Part shown: in pieces, positions 42,345 to 51,419 of the stretch | How positions within the stretch are numbered: the stretch's first letter is position 1 | How the letters are laid out: the number at the start of each line of letters is the position of its first letter | Assembly (NCBI GenBank): GCA_000824785.1 | Contig: CCNB01000005.1 | Span: 1-64,000, forward strand | Length of the DNA: 64,000 bases | Direction: 5' to 3' | Source of the DNA: Mesorhizobium plurifarium | GTDB lineage: Bacteria > Pseudomonadota > Alphaproteobacteria > Rhizobiales > Rhizobiaceae | The notes under the pieces: model-generated | The model's input: only the letters and a program-made list of their open reading frames with translations | Told to the model about the DNA's origin: nothing | The model's database searches: none | Position numbers and translations under genes: made by a program

Positions 42345-43315
42345 ACGAAGAGCATGCGTTCGACGGCCCAGCGGGCGCGCTCGGCGACACGGGGATCGAT
42401 CGTGATGATATGCCGGTTCTCCTCGAGCGCGCTGCGGATGTTGGCGAGCGTGATCCGCTTCATGTGTGGGCACAGGTTGCAGGGACGCACGAAATCGACG
42501 TCCGGATGCTCGACCGCGACATTGTCGCTCATCGAGCACTCCGTCATCAGCACGACCCGCGCCGGCTTATGCCGCCCAACATAGTCCGACATCGCTGCAG
42601 TCGATCCAGCGAAGTCGGCCTCGGCGACTACCTCCGGAGGACATTCGGGGTGAGCGAGCACGCTCACGCCCGGATGCGCCTCGCGAAGCTCGCGAATGTC
42701 AGCCGCGCTGAAGCGTTCATGCACTTCACAGCGTCCCTTCCAGGCGATGATCTCGACCTTGGTCTGCGCGGCAATGTTTTTTGCCAGATATTCGTCGGGC
42801 AGCATGATGACGCGCGGCGCGTTGAGCGACTTCACCACCGCAAGCGCGTTGCCAGAAGTGCAGCAAATGTCGGACTCGGCCTTCACCGCCGCAGAGGTGT
42901 TGACGTAGGTGATGACCGGAACGCCAGGATAGCGCTGCCGCATCAGCCGCACGTCCTCGGCGGTGATCGAGTCCGCCAGCGAACAGCCGGCGGCAGGATC
43001 TGGGATGAGCACGGTCTTGCTGGGATTGAGGAGCTTCGCCGTCTCAGCCATGAAATGTACGCCGGCGACCACGATCACCTCCGCATCGACCGTCATTGCT
43101 TTGCGGGCAAGCGCCAGGCTGTCGCCGACGATGTCGGCGACGCAATGAAAGATTTCCGGGGTCTGGTAGTTGTGCGCCAGGATGACGGCGTTGCGTTCGC
43201 GTTTCAGCGCCAGAATGGCGTCGATGTCATCGGCAAAGGCCGGCCATTCGACTGGCGGGATCACCCGCTGGACGCGCTCGTAGAGCGACGCGGACGTAGG
43301 TAACGCGCCGATCAT
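42341..43315 (-). CDS. nadA: quinolinate synthase
   Basis: [4Fe-4S] enzyme condensing iminoaspartate with dihydroxyacetone phosphate into quinolinate. The product has 324 residues. Motifs seen are [24 protein letters not shown] sequence near 47 and cysteine-bearing CCTSGNA and [11 protein letters not shown]. The gene starts the nadABC run. The gap upstream to the NrtR gene is only 64 bases and holds a perfect inverted repeat. Confidence 0.95.
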   Translation of the reverse strand: MIGALPTSASLYERVQRVIPPVEWPAFADDIDAILALKRERNAVILAHNYQTPEIFHCVADIVGDSLALARKAMTVDAEVIVVAGVHFMAETAKLLNPSKTVLIPDPAAGCSLADSITAEDVRLMRQRYPGVPVITYVNTSAAVKAESDICCTSGNALAVVKSLNAPRVIMLPDEYLAKNIAAQTKVEIIAWKGRCEVHERFSAADIRELREAHPGVSVLAHPECPPEVVAEADFAGSTAAMSDYVGRHKPARVVLMTECSMSDNVAVEHPDVDFVRPCNLCPHMKRITLANIRSALEENRHIITIDPRVAERARWAVERMLFV

Positions 43316-43323
43316 CCGCGCCT

Positions 43324-43352
43324 CCGCTTATGTTCTGGGTGACAATAAGCGG
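43324..43352. promoter_or_regulatory. inverted repeat, candidate NrtR operator in front of nadA
   Basis: Perfect 8-base arms CCGCTTAT and ATAAGCGG are separated by 13 bases, 9 bases before the nadA start and 28 bases after the nrtR stop. Position and symmetry fit a binding site for the adjacent NrtR-type repressor of NAD genes; binding has not been shown. Confidence 0.55.
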
Positions 43353-43379
43353 CATATATCTACGCCGACTATAAAGGTG

Positions 43380-44444
43380 TCAAGCCCGCGCAAGCGGCAA
43401 TTTTGTTCCCAAAACGACGGCGCTGTCGTCAAGAACGGCACGGCGGAAGCGGAAGAGCTTCGCCGGCCGCCCGCCCGTCTCGAGCGACGTCTGGCCAGTC
43501 TCCTCAACCAATTCCTGCTGTTCGACGAGTCTGCGGAAATTTGGCTTGTTGATTAGCCTGCCGGCGAGCGCTTCGACGGTTCGTTGCAGCTGTAGCAGCG
43601 TAAAAGACTGCGGCATCAGCTCAAAGACGACCGGCCGGTATTTGATCTTGGAGCGCAGTCTCGCAATGCCCGTCGCCATGATGCGCCGATGATCGGCAAC
43701 CATGGACTTGCTGGGCACCAGCGAGGCCCGTGTCGGGTCGCGCCCGCTCCCGGCCTCTTGGACCAAACCTGCTTCGTAGACTAACTCATAACGTTGAAGC
43801 GTGAGTTCCTCATTCCAAGGGCGTCCGTCGAGGCCGAAGGCTGTTGCTGCCCGCTGTCGACGTTCGCGTCTCGTCGCCGCGTCGCCGGCGCCATCTGCCC
43901 ATTCAATCAGCTGCGGTCGCAGGACGTCCAACTCCACCGACGGCGTCCCGGAGCGGTGGTCCTCCCAAGGAAAATATTCATACCAGCTTCGCCAGCCGCA
44001 CTTGCGCGAGTCCGCTGCCTGTTCTTTGCGCGTGAGTGCGAGATAGCTGATGGAGATAGCGCGCTGCCGGCGCCCGGAGTCGATGCGGTCTCGATCGGCG
44101 AAGGTGTAGAGTTGCTCAATGTAGCCCAGCGGATGGCCGGTCTGCTGCTCGACCCACCCCCTCAACCCGGATTGCAGCGATCGGTGCTCAAGCGCAAATG
44201 GTCCCGAAGGTAGCGTATCCGCCTGCCCGATGGTGAGGACGCAGGGTCCATTGTCGTTTACAGCGACGACCAATGCGATCAGATCGACTTTGACTTCGTC
44301 GGCCGTGACGGCGGCTCGGTCTTTCCTGGTTCCTTTTGCCTGTTTGTCCATGGTCGCGAAAATGGTTGGTCGGCCTGGGTGCCTTAATCGATTTAATTTA
44401 AACGCGGCGACCTGCACGTCAACACCGCGAAACTGCCTGACCAT
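43380..44444 (-). CDS. nrtR: NrtR-type Nudix transcriptional regulator
   Basis: 354 residues with an N-terminal Nudix-like domain (about 50-205: DLIALVVAVNDNGPCVLTI, LRGWVEQQTGHPLGYIEQLYTF) and a C-terminal winged-helix part (about 265-350: LMPQSFTLLQLQRTVEALAG, FRRLVEQQELVEETGQTSLE). This is the architecture of NrtR repressors of NAD biosynthesis genes. The Nudix catalytic box is degenerate, which fits a ligand-binding rather than hydrolytic role. The ATG at 44444 has GAGG six bases ahead; an alternative at 44351 lacks one. It sits directly upstream of nadABC in the same direction, with an inverted repeat between them. Confidence 0.85.
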   Translation of the reverse strand: MVRQFRGVDVQVAAFKLNRLRHPGRPTIFATMDKQAKGTRKDRAAVTADEVKVDLIALVVAVNDNGPCVLTIGQADTLPSGPFALEHRSLQSGLRGWVEQQTGHPLGYIEQLYTFADRDRIDSGRRQRAISISYLALTRKEQAADSRKCGWRSWYEYFPWEDHRSGTPSVELDVLRPQLIEWADGAGDAATRRERRQRAATAFGLDGRPWNEELTLQRYELVYEAGLVQEAGSGRDPTRASLVPSKSMVADHRRIMATGIARLRSKIKYRPVVFELMPQSFTLLQLQRTVEALAGRLINKPNFRRLVEQQELVEETGQTSLETGGRPAKLFRFRRAVLDDSAVVLGTKLPLARA

Positions 44445-44523
44445 TTTTTACCTCTTCGCATGTGCACATAAACGTGCCAAACGCGACACTTGCGGTGGGT
44501 GACGTTGGGGAAGGAGGCATGCA

Positions 44524-45384
44524 TTGAGCACAGCACGTGATTCGAAGGCGATTACACCGCCCGATATTCGGGCGCGTAAGGGTGGCGTCCCCCTGGTGTG
44601 CCTGACGGCCTATACGACGCCGATTGCGAAACTGGTCGATCGACATTGCGACGTCGTCCTTGTCGGCGACAGCGTGGGCATGGTGCTGCACGGCCTGCCG
44701 TCGACGCTCGGCGTTACCCTCGACATGATGATCATGCACGCCAAGGCTGTGCCCGGTGGCTTAGAGAAGGCTCTGATGGTCGTTGACCTGCCGTTCGGCT
44801 CTTATGAGGAAAGTCCCGAGCAGGCGTTCCGCAACGCGGCTCGTTTAATGGCTGAGACCGGCTGCGCGGCTGTCAAGTTGGAGGGCGGCGAGGCGATGGC
44901 CGCTACCATCGAATTCCTCGGAGCTCGTGGCATTCCTGTCATGGCTCATATCGGTCTGACGCCGCAGGCAGTCAACGCTTTCGGCGGCTACCGCGTACAG
45001 GGCAGGGGACAGGACGCCGAGCGGATCAGGCGCGACGCGATATCGGTCGCGCAAGCCGGGGCCTTTTCGGTCGTGCTTGAAAAGGTACCAGAGCAGCTCG
45101 CGCGGCGCATTACCAACGAGATTGGCATCCCCACCATCGGCATCGGCGCCTCCCCGGCTTGCGACGGGCAGATCCTGGTCAGTGACGACATGCTCGGCCT
45201 GTTTTCCCCGTTCAAGCCGAAATTCGTCAAACGCTACGCAGAACTCGGTGACCAGGCCGGCGCCGCGATCGCTGCCTATGCGGATGAGGTGCGCAAGCGG
45301 CGCTTCCCTGCAGCCGAGCACGTCTTTGCCGATGCGCCCATGGGCGCTGACGCTGACGCCACAGGAAGCGGAGGAGCCGCATGA
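44524..45384 (+). CDS. panB: ketopantoate hydroxymethyltransferase
   Basis: Adds a hydroxymethyl group from methylene-THF to 2-oxoisovalerate, giving ketopantoate. The product has 286 residues. Motifs include [46 protein letters not shown] and [17 protein letters not shown]. The start is TTG (position 44524), chosen because GGAGG lies nine bases upstream and no in-frame ATG fits. The gene is divergent from nrtR. It ends in an ATGA overlap with the broken panC. Confidence 0.95.
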   Translation: MSTARDSKAITPPDIRARKGGVPLVCLTAYTTPIAKLVDRHCDVVLVGDSVGMVLHGLPSTLGVTLDMMIMHAKAVPGGLEKALMVVDLPFGSYEESPEQAFRNAARLMAETGCAAVKLEGGEAMAATIEFLGARGIPVMAHIGLTPQAVNAFGGYRVQGRGQDAERIRRDAISVAQAGAFSVVLEKVPEQLARRITNEIGIPTIGIGASPACDGQILVSDDMLGLFSPFKPKFVKRYAELGDQAGAAIAAYADEVRKRRFPAAEHVFADAPMGADADATGSGGAA

Positions 45385-45605
45385 GCGTGTCGATTGTCAA
45401 GAACGTTGCCGGGCTTCGCTAAACGGTCGCTGGATGGCGACGGGATGGCGCCAGCGTTGCCGTCATGCCTACGATGGCGCCTTGCATGAAGGGCATTTGA
45501 GCTTCATGCATGCCGCGCTCCAGACAGCAGATCGTGTGATCGTGACTCCGCTGACCAACGCGGCACTTGAAGTTCCATTTCGCTGCCCTTCAGTTCCTCG
45601 ATGAC
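45381..45605 (+). pseudogene. panC: panC remnant (pantothenate synthetase)
   Basis: The start [13 protein letters not shown] overlaps the panB stop as in intact panBC operons. A TAA follows where glutamine is expected, then TVAGWRRDGASVAVMPTM, a one-base deletion in the MPTMGALHEGHLS motif, and HEGHLSFMHAALQTADRVIVT in the next frame. After ~60 codons the similarity ends. The ATP-binding HxGH motif survives only in the shifted frame, so no enzyme can be made from this locus. Confidence 0.9.
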
Positions 45606-46039
45606 GCTAAGGATAGCGGCCGCCTGGCAGCCGCTTGCTTTCCGCCCGGAGCGTCTGCGTTTCGTGCTCCAGGCTTTGGACGGCTAGCCTGCGGTAGCAT
45701 CCAGTCAGGAGATCGCCATTGCACTGTTCGGGCGAGGGTGTGTCGAAGAAGATTGGGCTGATCCGGGCGGCCATCTTCGCGATCGAGTGCGTCGCGTATC
45801 CAATGCGCCCGCTATGGGCGGCGGCTACAGATAGTTCCTGATGTAATTGCGGTGACAGCTTCGCAAGGCCTATTGCAAAGCGCAGTGACCTAACTGCCAT
45901 TGCGGCGCGGTAATTGTGCGTTGCACAAAATTTGACGCGCGGCTACCGTTCTTCCGCCGCGGGAATCGGGCTTGGGTACGGGACGAAGGCAGTGAGAACC
46001 AATGCTTCGTCAAAAGTGCATTCATACCTGAGGATACTG
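45606..46039. other. spacer after panC remnant
   Basis: A 97-codon minus-strand frame (45607-45900) is open but has no ribosome binding site or recognisable family. The promoter of the dioxygenase gene should lie near 45900-46030. Confidence 0.3.
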
Positions 46040-47014
46040 ATGACCGTTACGAATACCGACAAAGCCAGCGCTACAAGTATCGAGGCGATCGCGCGAAACG
46101 GCAGTGTGCTACGTCGCATGGCCGTACGCATTCCGACATATCTGTCGGATCTTCGCGAGAATCCAGCGTGGCTGCCGATGTTCGTGCTTGCCCGCACTAT
46201 GCCGGCACGGAGAATGCACTGGCTTGGTGCAAAGCCTGTTCGAGGGTCGCAGACAGGCCGGGAAACAATGTTTGTCGGCGTCAATCGCCAGGACGTTGTC
46301 GATGCACTGCGATCGGATGGGCTTTTTTCCGGGCTCGTCTTACCCAAATTTATCCATGAGGAGATTGCAGCTTTCGTCCGGTGCACACCTTGCTTTGGTA
46401 ACTTCGATCGCCGTTTCGAATTCATGCCGACGGAGCATGCACAGGCCGAAGCTCGGTTCGGCCGTCCCTTGCTCAGCGGCCACTATTTCGAGCGCATTCT
46501 CGGCTGCAAGGCGGCAATTGCCATCCAAAACGATCCGTTGCTAATAGATATTGCTGCGCACTATCTTGGCGGCCAGGCGAAACTGATCACCACCCGTGTC
46601 TGGTGGAGCTTCCCCACCAGCCAGGCCTCGGACGCAGACAAGAACCTGGCATCACTCGGCAAATACCACTTCGATCTTGACGACTGGCGGATGTTGAAGT
46701 TCTTCTTTTACCTACTGCCGGTAGACGAGGGCACCGGCCCGCATGTCTATGTCCGCGGCAGTCACAAGCGACGCGCGCTCAAGCATCAACTGACGCTTCT
46801 CGTCGGCCATCCCGCAGAAGAGGTTCTGGGCGTTTATGGCGAGCAAAGTGCCGTGACACTTACCGGAGAGGCAGGGCTTGGTTTCGTCGAGGATCCGTTC
46901 GGCTTCCACATGGGCACCGTACCGGCGCGCAACCCGCGGCTTATGATGGAAATCGGCTTCGGCGTTTCGCCGCCCTCGCGGCGACGCTTCCACGGCGAGC
47001 CGGTTATTCGCTGA
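46040..47014 (+). CDS. PhyH-like Fe(II)/2-oxoglutarate-dependent dioxygenase
   Basis: 324 residues. The iron ligands can be placed at His210 and Asp212 in YHFDLDD and at His290 in FGFHMGT, with Arg300 (ARNPR) ten residues later for 2-oxoglutarate, the layout of the phytanoyl-CoA dioxygenase superfamily. FFFYLLPVDEGTGPHVYVRGSHK is the typical core strand. The ATG at 46040 follows GAGG; a longer frame upstream has no such signal. Substrate unknown; members hydroxylate fatty acyl-CoAs, amino acids and small natural products. It stands alone. Confidence 0.8.
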   Translation: MTVTNTDKASATSIEAIARNGSVLRRMAVRIPTYLSDLRENPAWLPMFVLARTMPARRMHWLGAKPVRGSQTGRETMFVGVNRQDVVDALRSDGLFSGLVLPKFIHEEIAAFVRCTPCFGNFDRRFEFMPTEHAQAEARFGRPLLSGHYFERILGCKAAIAIQNDPLLIDIAAHYLGGQAKLITTRVWWSFPTSQASDADKNLASLGKYHFDLDDWRMLKFFFYLLPVDEGTGPHVYVRGSHKRRALKHQLTLLVGHPAEEVLGVYGEQSAVTLTGEAGLGFVEDPFGFHMGTVPARNPRLMMEIGFGVSPPSRRRFHGEPVIR

Positions 47015-47585
47015 ATTCGGCCAAGTCCCGAAACAGTTTTCCCAGACCGAAGACCAGTGCCTCGCAGGCAATACAATAAGCAATGGCGCCATCCCGGAAC
47101 AACCAGCGTCCACGGTCGGGCGTTTTCCGCCACATGGTGCCATTGCAATCCTGCCATCACCGACGCCCCAGAAAGGAGATATATCCCGGCGCCAACGGCG
47201 CTTTACCCATCGAAGACCTGACATGGATAGTTCGGACCTTACCAGGATTTCAATTTCGCATTCTAGGATATCAGCCACTATGAGCCGAGAAATGGGGCTG
47301 TGCCGTTTTGGGCGTGTTTAGAAACCCTTAGCGGCCTTCATGCGTTTGGCATCAATAGTCCAGACTTTCGCAACGCCCCTGCCGATCGCCTATGCAACCG
47401 AGCTTGACGCTTTTCAAAAAATCCGTGGCTCTGCCGCAGGTATCCGGCGACTAAGCGCGCCGGATGATCGGGAAACTTCTTCCCGACCTGCCCCTCCCAG
47501 ACCCGCAATTCTCAAACGAGGACTCACGTCAGCCGGTGCCAAGCTGGTCACAGCATTTTGTGAGAGCCCGATTGACGACAATCTG
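47015..47585. other. spacer upstream of a NifA-type promoter
   Basis: Nothing recognised. A plus-strand frame from 47340 is open but lacks a clear start signal and runs across the promoter elements. Confidence 0.35.
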
Positions 47586-47601
47586 TGTTCAGATCCGGAC
47601 A
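47586..47601 (+). promoter_or_regulatory. NifA upstream activator sequence
   Basis: TGT-TCAGATCCGG-ACA is an exact TGT-N10-ACA. It is centred ~82 bases upstream of the -24 element of the sigma-54 promoter at 47674, the normal range for NifA sites. Confidence 0.75.
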
Positions 47602-47673
47602 TCCTCGGATCAGCATCAAGCCGGCCAGGGGGCGAATCCTCTGATTTGTGGTCGCTGCTCACACCCCTTTTGG

Positions 47674-47689
47674 TGGCACGCCAATTGCA
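47674..47689 (+). promoter_or_regulatory. sigma-54 promoter, nif/fix type
   Basis: TGGCACG-CCAA-TTGCA, a full match to the -24/-12 consensus with GG-N10-GC spacing. Start of transcription is predicted near 47700, 53 bases before the first small reading frame. Confidence 0.85.
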
Positions 47690-47752
47690 TAGTCATAGCC
47701 ATGATACGTGTTCCGACATGGCCGTCGCGCAGTCTTTAGCCCAGGAGTTCAC

Positions 47753-47926
47753 ATGACATTCGTCCGAACGCAATACAGGCTGCGCATCCCGTGGGACGCC
47801 CGGCTCCGCAGTATCTCGCTGCACTCAGCAAACAGGATCGCTATCGCTTTCAGGCTGTCAGCTGGGGCTGCCCTGAGGATTCTCATAAAACAAACATTCA
47901 GGAGAACTCATGACTCAACCACATGA
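47753..47926 (+). CDS. possible 57-residue basic small protein under NifA/sigma-54 control
   Basis: The first ATG after the nif-type promoter is preceded by CCAGGAGTTCAC, a strong ribosome binding site. The product (MTFVRTQYRLRIPWDARLRS and onward, ending RRTHDSTT) is arginine-rich with a mildly hydrophobic middle, and has no known family. It overlaps the next frame by 17 bases. It could act as a leader coupling translation of the next gene. Another frame in the same stretch also looks protein-like but has no start codon. Confidence 0.45.
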   Translation: MTFVRTQYRLRIPWDARLRSISLHSANRIAIAFRLSAGAALRILIKQTFRRTHDSTT

Positions 47927-48257
47927 ATATCTGCTTCGCCGACTCCCCCAATGGCACGTAACACCAGCTCCTCTTCAAATCCGTGATGATCCAAAAGGAA
48001 AACGGAAAATGCCTACCTCAGAAAAAGACGCTGTGGGCCCCTCGAGGCTCCTGAAATTACGGTCTCACTGGGTGCGAACGATACTTGCCGCCACGGCGTT
48101 GGCCATTATAATGACCGCTCCAGCTCCAGCCGTCACCCAAGACGCTGACAAGCACTACTCCGAACAAAGCTTGGTTGATGAAAGCTGGGTGAGTTGTATA
48201 CTTGGGGCATTGTGCATTCGCGATCCGAAGGTCCTCGAGGACCTGCCGGCCAACTAG
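47910..48257 (+). CDS. small predicted exported peptide under NifA/sigma-54 control
   Basis: 115 residues from an ATG with TTCAGGAGAACTC ahead of it; a second possible start at residue 34 has AAGGAAAACGGAAA. After ~55 residues comes TILAATALAIIMTAPAPA, which looks like a Sec signal core with an APA cleavage site. This leaves a mature part of about 42 residues with two cysteines (WVSCILGALCIRD) and an acidic character. I recognise no homologue. With an exact NifA site and sigma-54 promoter upstream it is a good candidate for a nodule-expressed secreted peptide. It ends precisely where the 150-bp direct repeat begins. Confidence 0.6.
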   Translation: MTQPHEYLLRRLPQWHVTPAPLQIRDDPKGKRKMPTSEKDAVGPSRLLKLRSHWVRTILAATALAIIMTAPAPAVTQDADKHYSEQSLVDESWVSCILGALCIRDPKVLEDLPAN

Positions 48258-48400
48258 CCCGCTTCATGCACCGCGGCGAGCTTTTTCGACGGCCTAAGGC
48301 GGCGCTCAGGTCACCATTGCGGTACGTTTAGCCTCGTCGGGCCCCGGAGTTGATCCTGTCAGGCGGGGTTTTGCGGGTTGCGGTCAGCGGGTTCGGGGTA
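48255..48400. repeat. direct repeat, copy 1, flanking the catabolic module
   Basis: Aligns to 63093-63240 over about 150 bases with small gaps, sharing blocks such as CTAGCCCGCTT, GGTCACCATTGCGG and GGGTTTTGCGGGTTGCGGT. A shared hairpin GGGGCG-TCTG-CGCCCC follows both copies (48852-48867 and 63245-63260); in copy 1 a UPF0149 fragment lies in between. Confidence 0.75.
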
Positions 48401-48404
48401 AGCG

Positions 48405-48760
48405 GTGCACCACCGGATCAACGAGACGCTGTTCGACAGACCGCAGGATTATGCGCCCCGCTTCACCACCAAGCCCGGCGGCGGCATCGACCCGCGGCCG
48501 TGGTGCCAGGGGTTCTACGCGGCCATCAATCTCAACATCAAACGCTGGAAACGGCTCCTCGACCTCAAGAACCCCAACCACGGCCTGCTGCTGCCGATCC
48601 TGATCTACTGCGTCGACAAGAAGGGGCGGCCCGTCCTCGGCAAACCCAGCCAGGGCCCGAGACCGCGCACTTCATCGAGCACGAGGCCTACAAGGACATT
48701 GCCCTCGTCATCCCCGCTCTTCGGGAACTCCACTACGTCACCCGCTATGACAGCCCGTAG
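48405..48760 (+). pseudogene. UPF0149 (YgfB/YecA-like) protein fragment, frameshifted
   Basis: The reading frame gives DRPQDYAPRFTTKPGGGIDP, then WCQGFYAAINLNIKRWKRLL and NPNHGLLLPILIYCVDKKGR, typical of the middle of UPF0149 proteins. After about 48650 the similarity continues in another frame (HFIEHEAYKDIALVIPALRE). The N-terminal half is missing. No function can remain. Confidence 0.75.
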
Positions 48761-48978
48761 CTATCACCGCCGGCGTGCCGACTAACGGCTGACCACCATA
48801 AACGCATCAGGCGACTCCGGGAAAGGTGCCTTCGTGCACCGCTTACGGTTCGGGGCGTCTGCGCCCCATCGCGGCCATTCTAGCCAAGACAATCGTAGAG
48901 TTAGCACGGGGCCAGCGTTACGTTAATCGCCCCGCGATCTTTCACGCTGACAGTCAGGACATATACTTCTAGCGAACG
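48761..48978. other. spacer with hairpin
   Basis: Contains the GGGGCG-TCTG-CGCCCC hairpin at 48852-48867, which also follows the second direct repeat. No gene recognised. Confidence 0.4.
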
Positions 48979-49944
48979 TCAAAGATTTCGAATGCGTTCC
49001 TGAGAAGGCGTATGTCCGAAATGCCTTGTATAGGAAGCTGAAAAATATGAACTTGAGCAGAATCCAGTCGCGATGCCGATATCGATATGCGCCAGATTGG
49101 TGTGAAGTAGCAAATCCCGCGCGTGCTCAAGGCGAAGGATTTTGTAGTAGCGGGCGGGCGACGAATCCGCATGCCGCTGGAAAAGGCGCTCGAGGTTTCT
49201 AATACTCATTCCACAAGTGCGCGCGATCGAATCGATGCCGACCGGCTTCTCCAGGTTTCGCATCATGATCCCTAAGGCCTGTGCCAACTGCGCTGGCAGC
49301 GTGTCGAGACCGACCGAACTGCCTGGCCGCTGTTCAACAGCGCCTGTCCTGATGCGCTGAACTTGGAACTGGTTGGCAATCGACCGGGCTAGCACTGCGC
49401 CGTGTTGCTCGGAGATAATGTGCAGGATCATATCGAGCGCGGCCGTTCCCCCTGCGCATGTATATCTGTTATTGTCGATGACGTAGATTTCATTGCTTAA
49501 CTCGATAAATGGAAACTCCTCCCGAAACGCCGGCTGCCCTTCCCAATGCAAGGTGCATCGCGCATTCGTCAACAGCCCCGCGCGAGCCAGAAGAATGGGT
49601 CCCATGGAGAGCGCGCCCACTCGGCATCCTTCACGTGCACGCCTATTTAGAATGACACTCAAGCGGGTCTGGTCTTTCGCCACTAAAGTCATCCCTGCGC
49701 AGACGAAAAGGTAATTGGGCGCCGGAGAGGCTCCAAAGCGCTCGTCCGCAACCACTGAAAACCCGTTGGAGGCATGCGCAACCTGCCCATCTTCCGAAGC
49801 GAAGCGCCATCGATATGCCTCGTATCCGAGAAGGCGATTGGCTACCCTCAGTGGCTCAATCGCACAAGTGACCGACATCATGGAGAATAAATCCATGAGC
49901 AGGAACTCAATGCATTGAGTTCGTTCAGTGGCAGCGATGTTCAT
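48979..49944 (-). CDS. AraC-family transcriptional regulator, GlxA type
   Basis: 321 residues with an N-terminal DJ-1/PfpI-like domain (about 10-185, FVCAGMTLVAKDQTRL, CTLHWEGQPAFREEFPFIEL and CAGGTAALDMILHII) and a C-terminal AraC domain (about 215-318) containing two helix-turn-helix units: IDSIARTCGMSIRNLERLFQ and IDIGIATGFCSSSYFSASYTRHFG. This architecture is shared by GbdR and CdhR, activators of glycine betaine and carnitine catabolism that sense quaternary amines. It is the last gene of the minus-strand run and likely controls the module. Confidence 0.9.
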   Translation of the reverse strand: MNIAATERTQCIEFLLMDLFSMMSVTCAIEPLRVANRLLGYEAYRWRFASEDGQVAHASNGFSVVADERFGASPAPNYLFVCAGMTLVAKDQTRLSVILNRRAREGCRVGALSMGPILLARAGLLTNARCTLHWEGQPAFREEFPFIELSNEIYVIDNNRYTCAGGTAALDMILHIISEQHGAVLARSIANQFQVQRIRTGAVEQRPGSSVGLDTLPAQLAQALGIMMRNLEKPVGIDSIARTCGMSIRNLERLFQRHADSSPARYYKILRLEHARDLLLHTNLAHIDIGIATGFCSSSYFSASYTRHFGHTPSQERIRNL

Positions 49945-50038
49945 GGATGTGGCCGTTTGTTCCAGGCGCAGAGTCCCAATTTTATTGGAGAGCTAACGAT
50001 CAAGGCGAAAATCAAAAGCGCCGGTCAGACTTCTTGGT

Positions 50039-51409
50039 TTACCTCCATGGGGTCGTTGGTCCCGCCGGAGGAACACCCTCGATCGCTGCTGTGGTTGCCA
50101 GTTCAAATAGCAACTCTGCGCCCGAACCGTCGCCTAGTTTTTCCACGGCTTGATCGATAGCCGATGCGCGCTCGGCTCCGAGTCGCGCGTCAGCGTATCT
50201 ATGAAACTTAGCGCGAATCTGCGCCGTCGACACCGGCACCTCCGGATCCCCTGGAGCTTCAGTTGGGCCCGAGTAGAGAACGCGCCCGTCCTTTAGGCGC
50301 AGTTCCACGGAAGAGAAGCGGCGGGACGGGAATGCGCTGTTAAACTCAGTGCTTTCAGTGATCGTCATGCCTTCGGCCAGCCGTCGGATTTCGGGATCCG
50401 CGAAAGAGGCTTCCGAAACATGTTCGGGCTCGACGGTGCCATGGACAAGGCCGACAGCAACTGGAAAAGCGGTCGAATACTGTGCTTGCTCGGTCGTTTC
50501 CGGAGATCGAACGGCGAGGCGTTTCGATTCGTGAAAGGTTGTGAGATTAACGGCTTCGACCATGTCGGAGTTTAGATCATGTCTCGCCCGCAGCGTGAGC
50601 ACCGCATGGAGCGCGGGCTGAGCCCAGCGGCAAATAGGAAAAGGCTTGAAATACTGCTCTGATATGCGCCACTTGCTTCCTAAATCCGACCACAGATCGG
50701 ACACGTCGGGCGCTTCGACGGTCAACGCTGGCGCGCCGGTAAAGCCGTCAGCCGCCAAGTATGCAGCGGACACACCGGCCATCGAACCCCAGCCCGAGCC
50801 GTCCTTTACCATTGTCGGCGCATCTATGCAGCGCATCATCTGGCTTCTGGGCCCGTGGTATTCGGCAATACCCAGTGCCTCCCGCGTTCGAGCTGTATCC
50901 AGGCGCAACACGCGGGCGCCAAGCGCCGCCGCGGCCAAAGCTACCCAAGCGCCAGACGTATGGTAATCGCTAACAGTCCGGTGCAACGCAATGCCCGCAC
51001 GTGTTCCAATCTCGTAGCCAATCACCAGGCCAGTGAGAAAGGCGCGATCGTCCAATTCCCCCTCGGCCTCAGACATCGCCATAAGGGCAGGCAAAACCCC
51101 GCATCCAACGTGACCCTTGGTAAGCTTATGCCCGTCGTGCGCATCAAGTGCGTCGATCGTCATACCGCCTGCGAGCGCCGCGCCAGCCGGGCTGGCTAGA
51201 CGGCCGTCAAACAAAACTCGCGCCGGTTTTTGACCCGGACCAAAATGCCTAATCACGTGGCTGCGCGCGATCTGGGACATGCTGGTGCTTGTGCCGCCGA
51301 CCGCTACCCCCAGCAGGTCAAGAAGCCAACGCCGTCCTAGACACAGCACCTCGGCGGGGATTGACTCCGCAGTTATGTCATGGAGGAAATCGTGTATGGG
51401 CATTGCCAT
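50039..51409 (-). CDS. MmgE/PrpD family protein
   Basis: 456 residues. Members include 2-methylcitrate dehydratase, cis-aconitate decarboxylase and itaconate-related isomerases, which act on branched tricarboxylates. Recognisable blocks are LDLLGVAVGG, DALDAHDGHKLTKGHVGCGVLPAL, GYEIGTRAGIALH and KPFPICRWAQPALHAV. The start ATG has GAGG upstream and lies 10 bases after the ligase stop. The exact substrate cannot be read from the sequence. Confidence 0.85.
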   Translation of the reverse strand: MAMPIHDFLHDITAESIPAEVLCLGRRWLLDLLGVAVGGTSTSMSQIARSHVIRHFGPGQKPARVLFDGRLASPAGAALAGGMTIDALDAHDGHKLTKGHVGCGVLPALMAMSEAEGELDDRAFLTGLVIGYEIGTRAGIALHRTVSDYHTSGAWVALAAAALGARVLRLDTARTREALGIAEYHGPRSQMMRCIDAPTMVKDGSGWGSMAGVSAAYLAADGFTGAPALTVEAPDVSDLWSDLGSKWRISEQYFKPFPICRWAQPALHAVLTLRARHDLNSDMVEAVNLTTFHESKRLAVRSPETTEQAQYSTAFPVAVGLVHGTVEPEHVSEASFADPEIRRLAEGMTITESTEFNSAFPSRRFSSVELRLKDGRVLYSGPTEAPGDPEVPVSTAQIRAKFHRYADARLGAERASAIDQAVEKLGDGSGAELLFELATTAAIEGVPPAGPTTPWR

Positions 51410-51419
51410 CGTGACAGCC

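Noticed and set aside
45607..45900. 97-codon minus-strand frame after panC
   Set aside because: No ribosome binding site and no recognised family; could be a fragment but not supportable.
47340..47756. 138-codon plus-strand frame
   Set aside because: It runs through the NifA site and the sigma-54 promoter and has no start signal; the promoter elements explain the sequence better.
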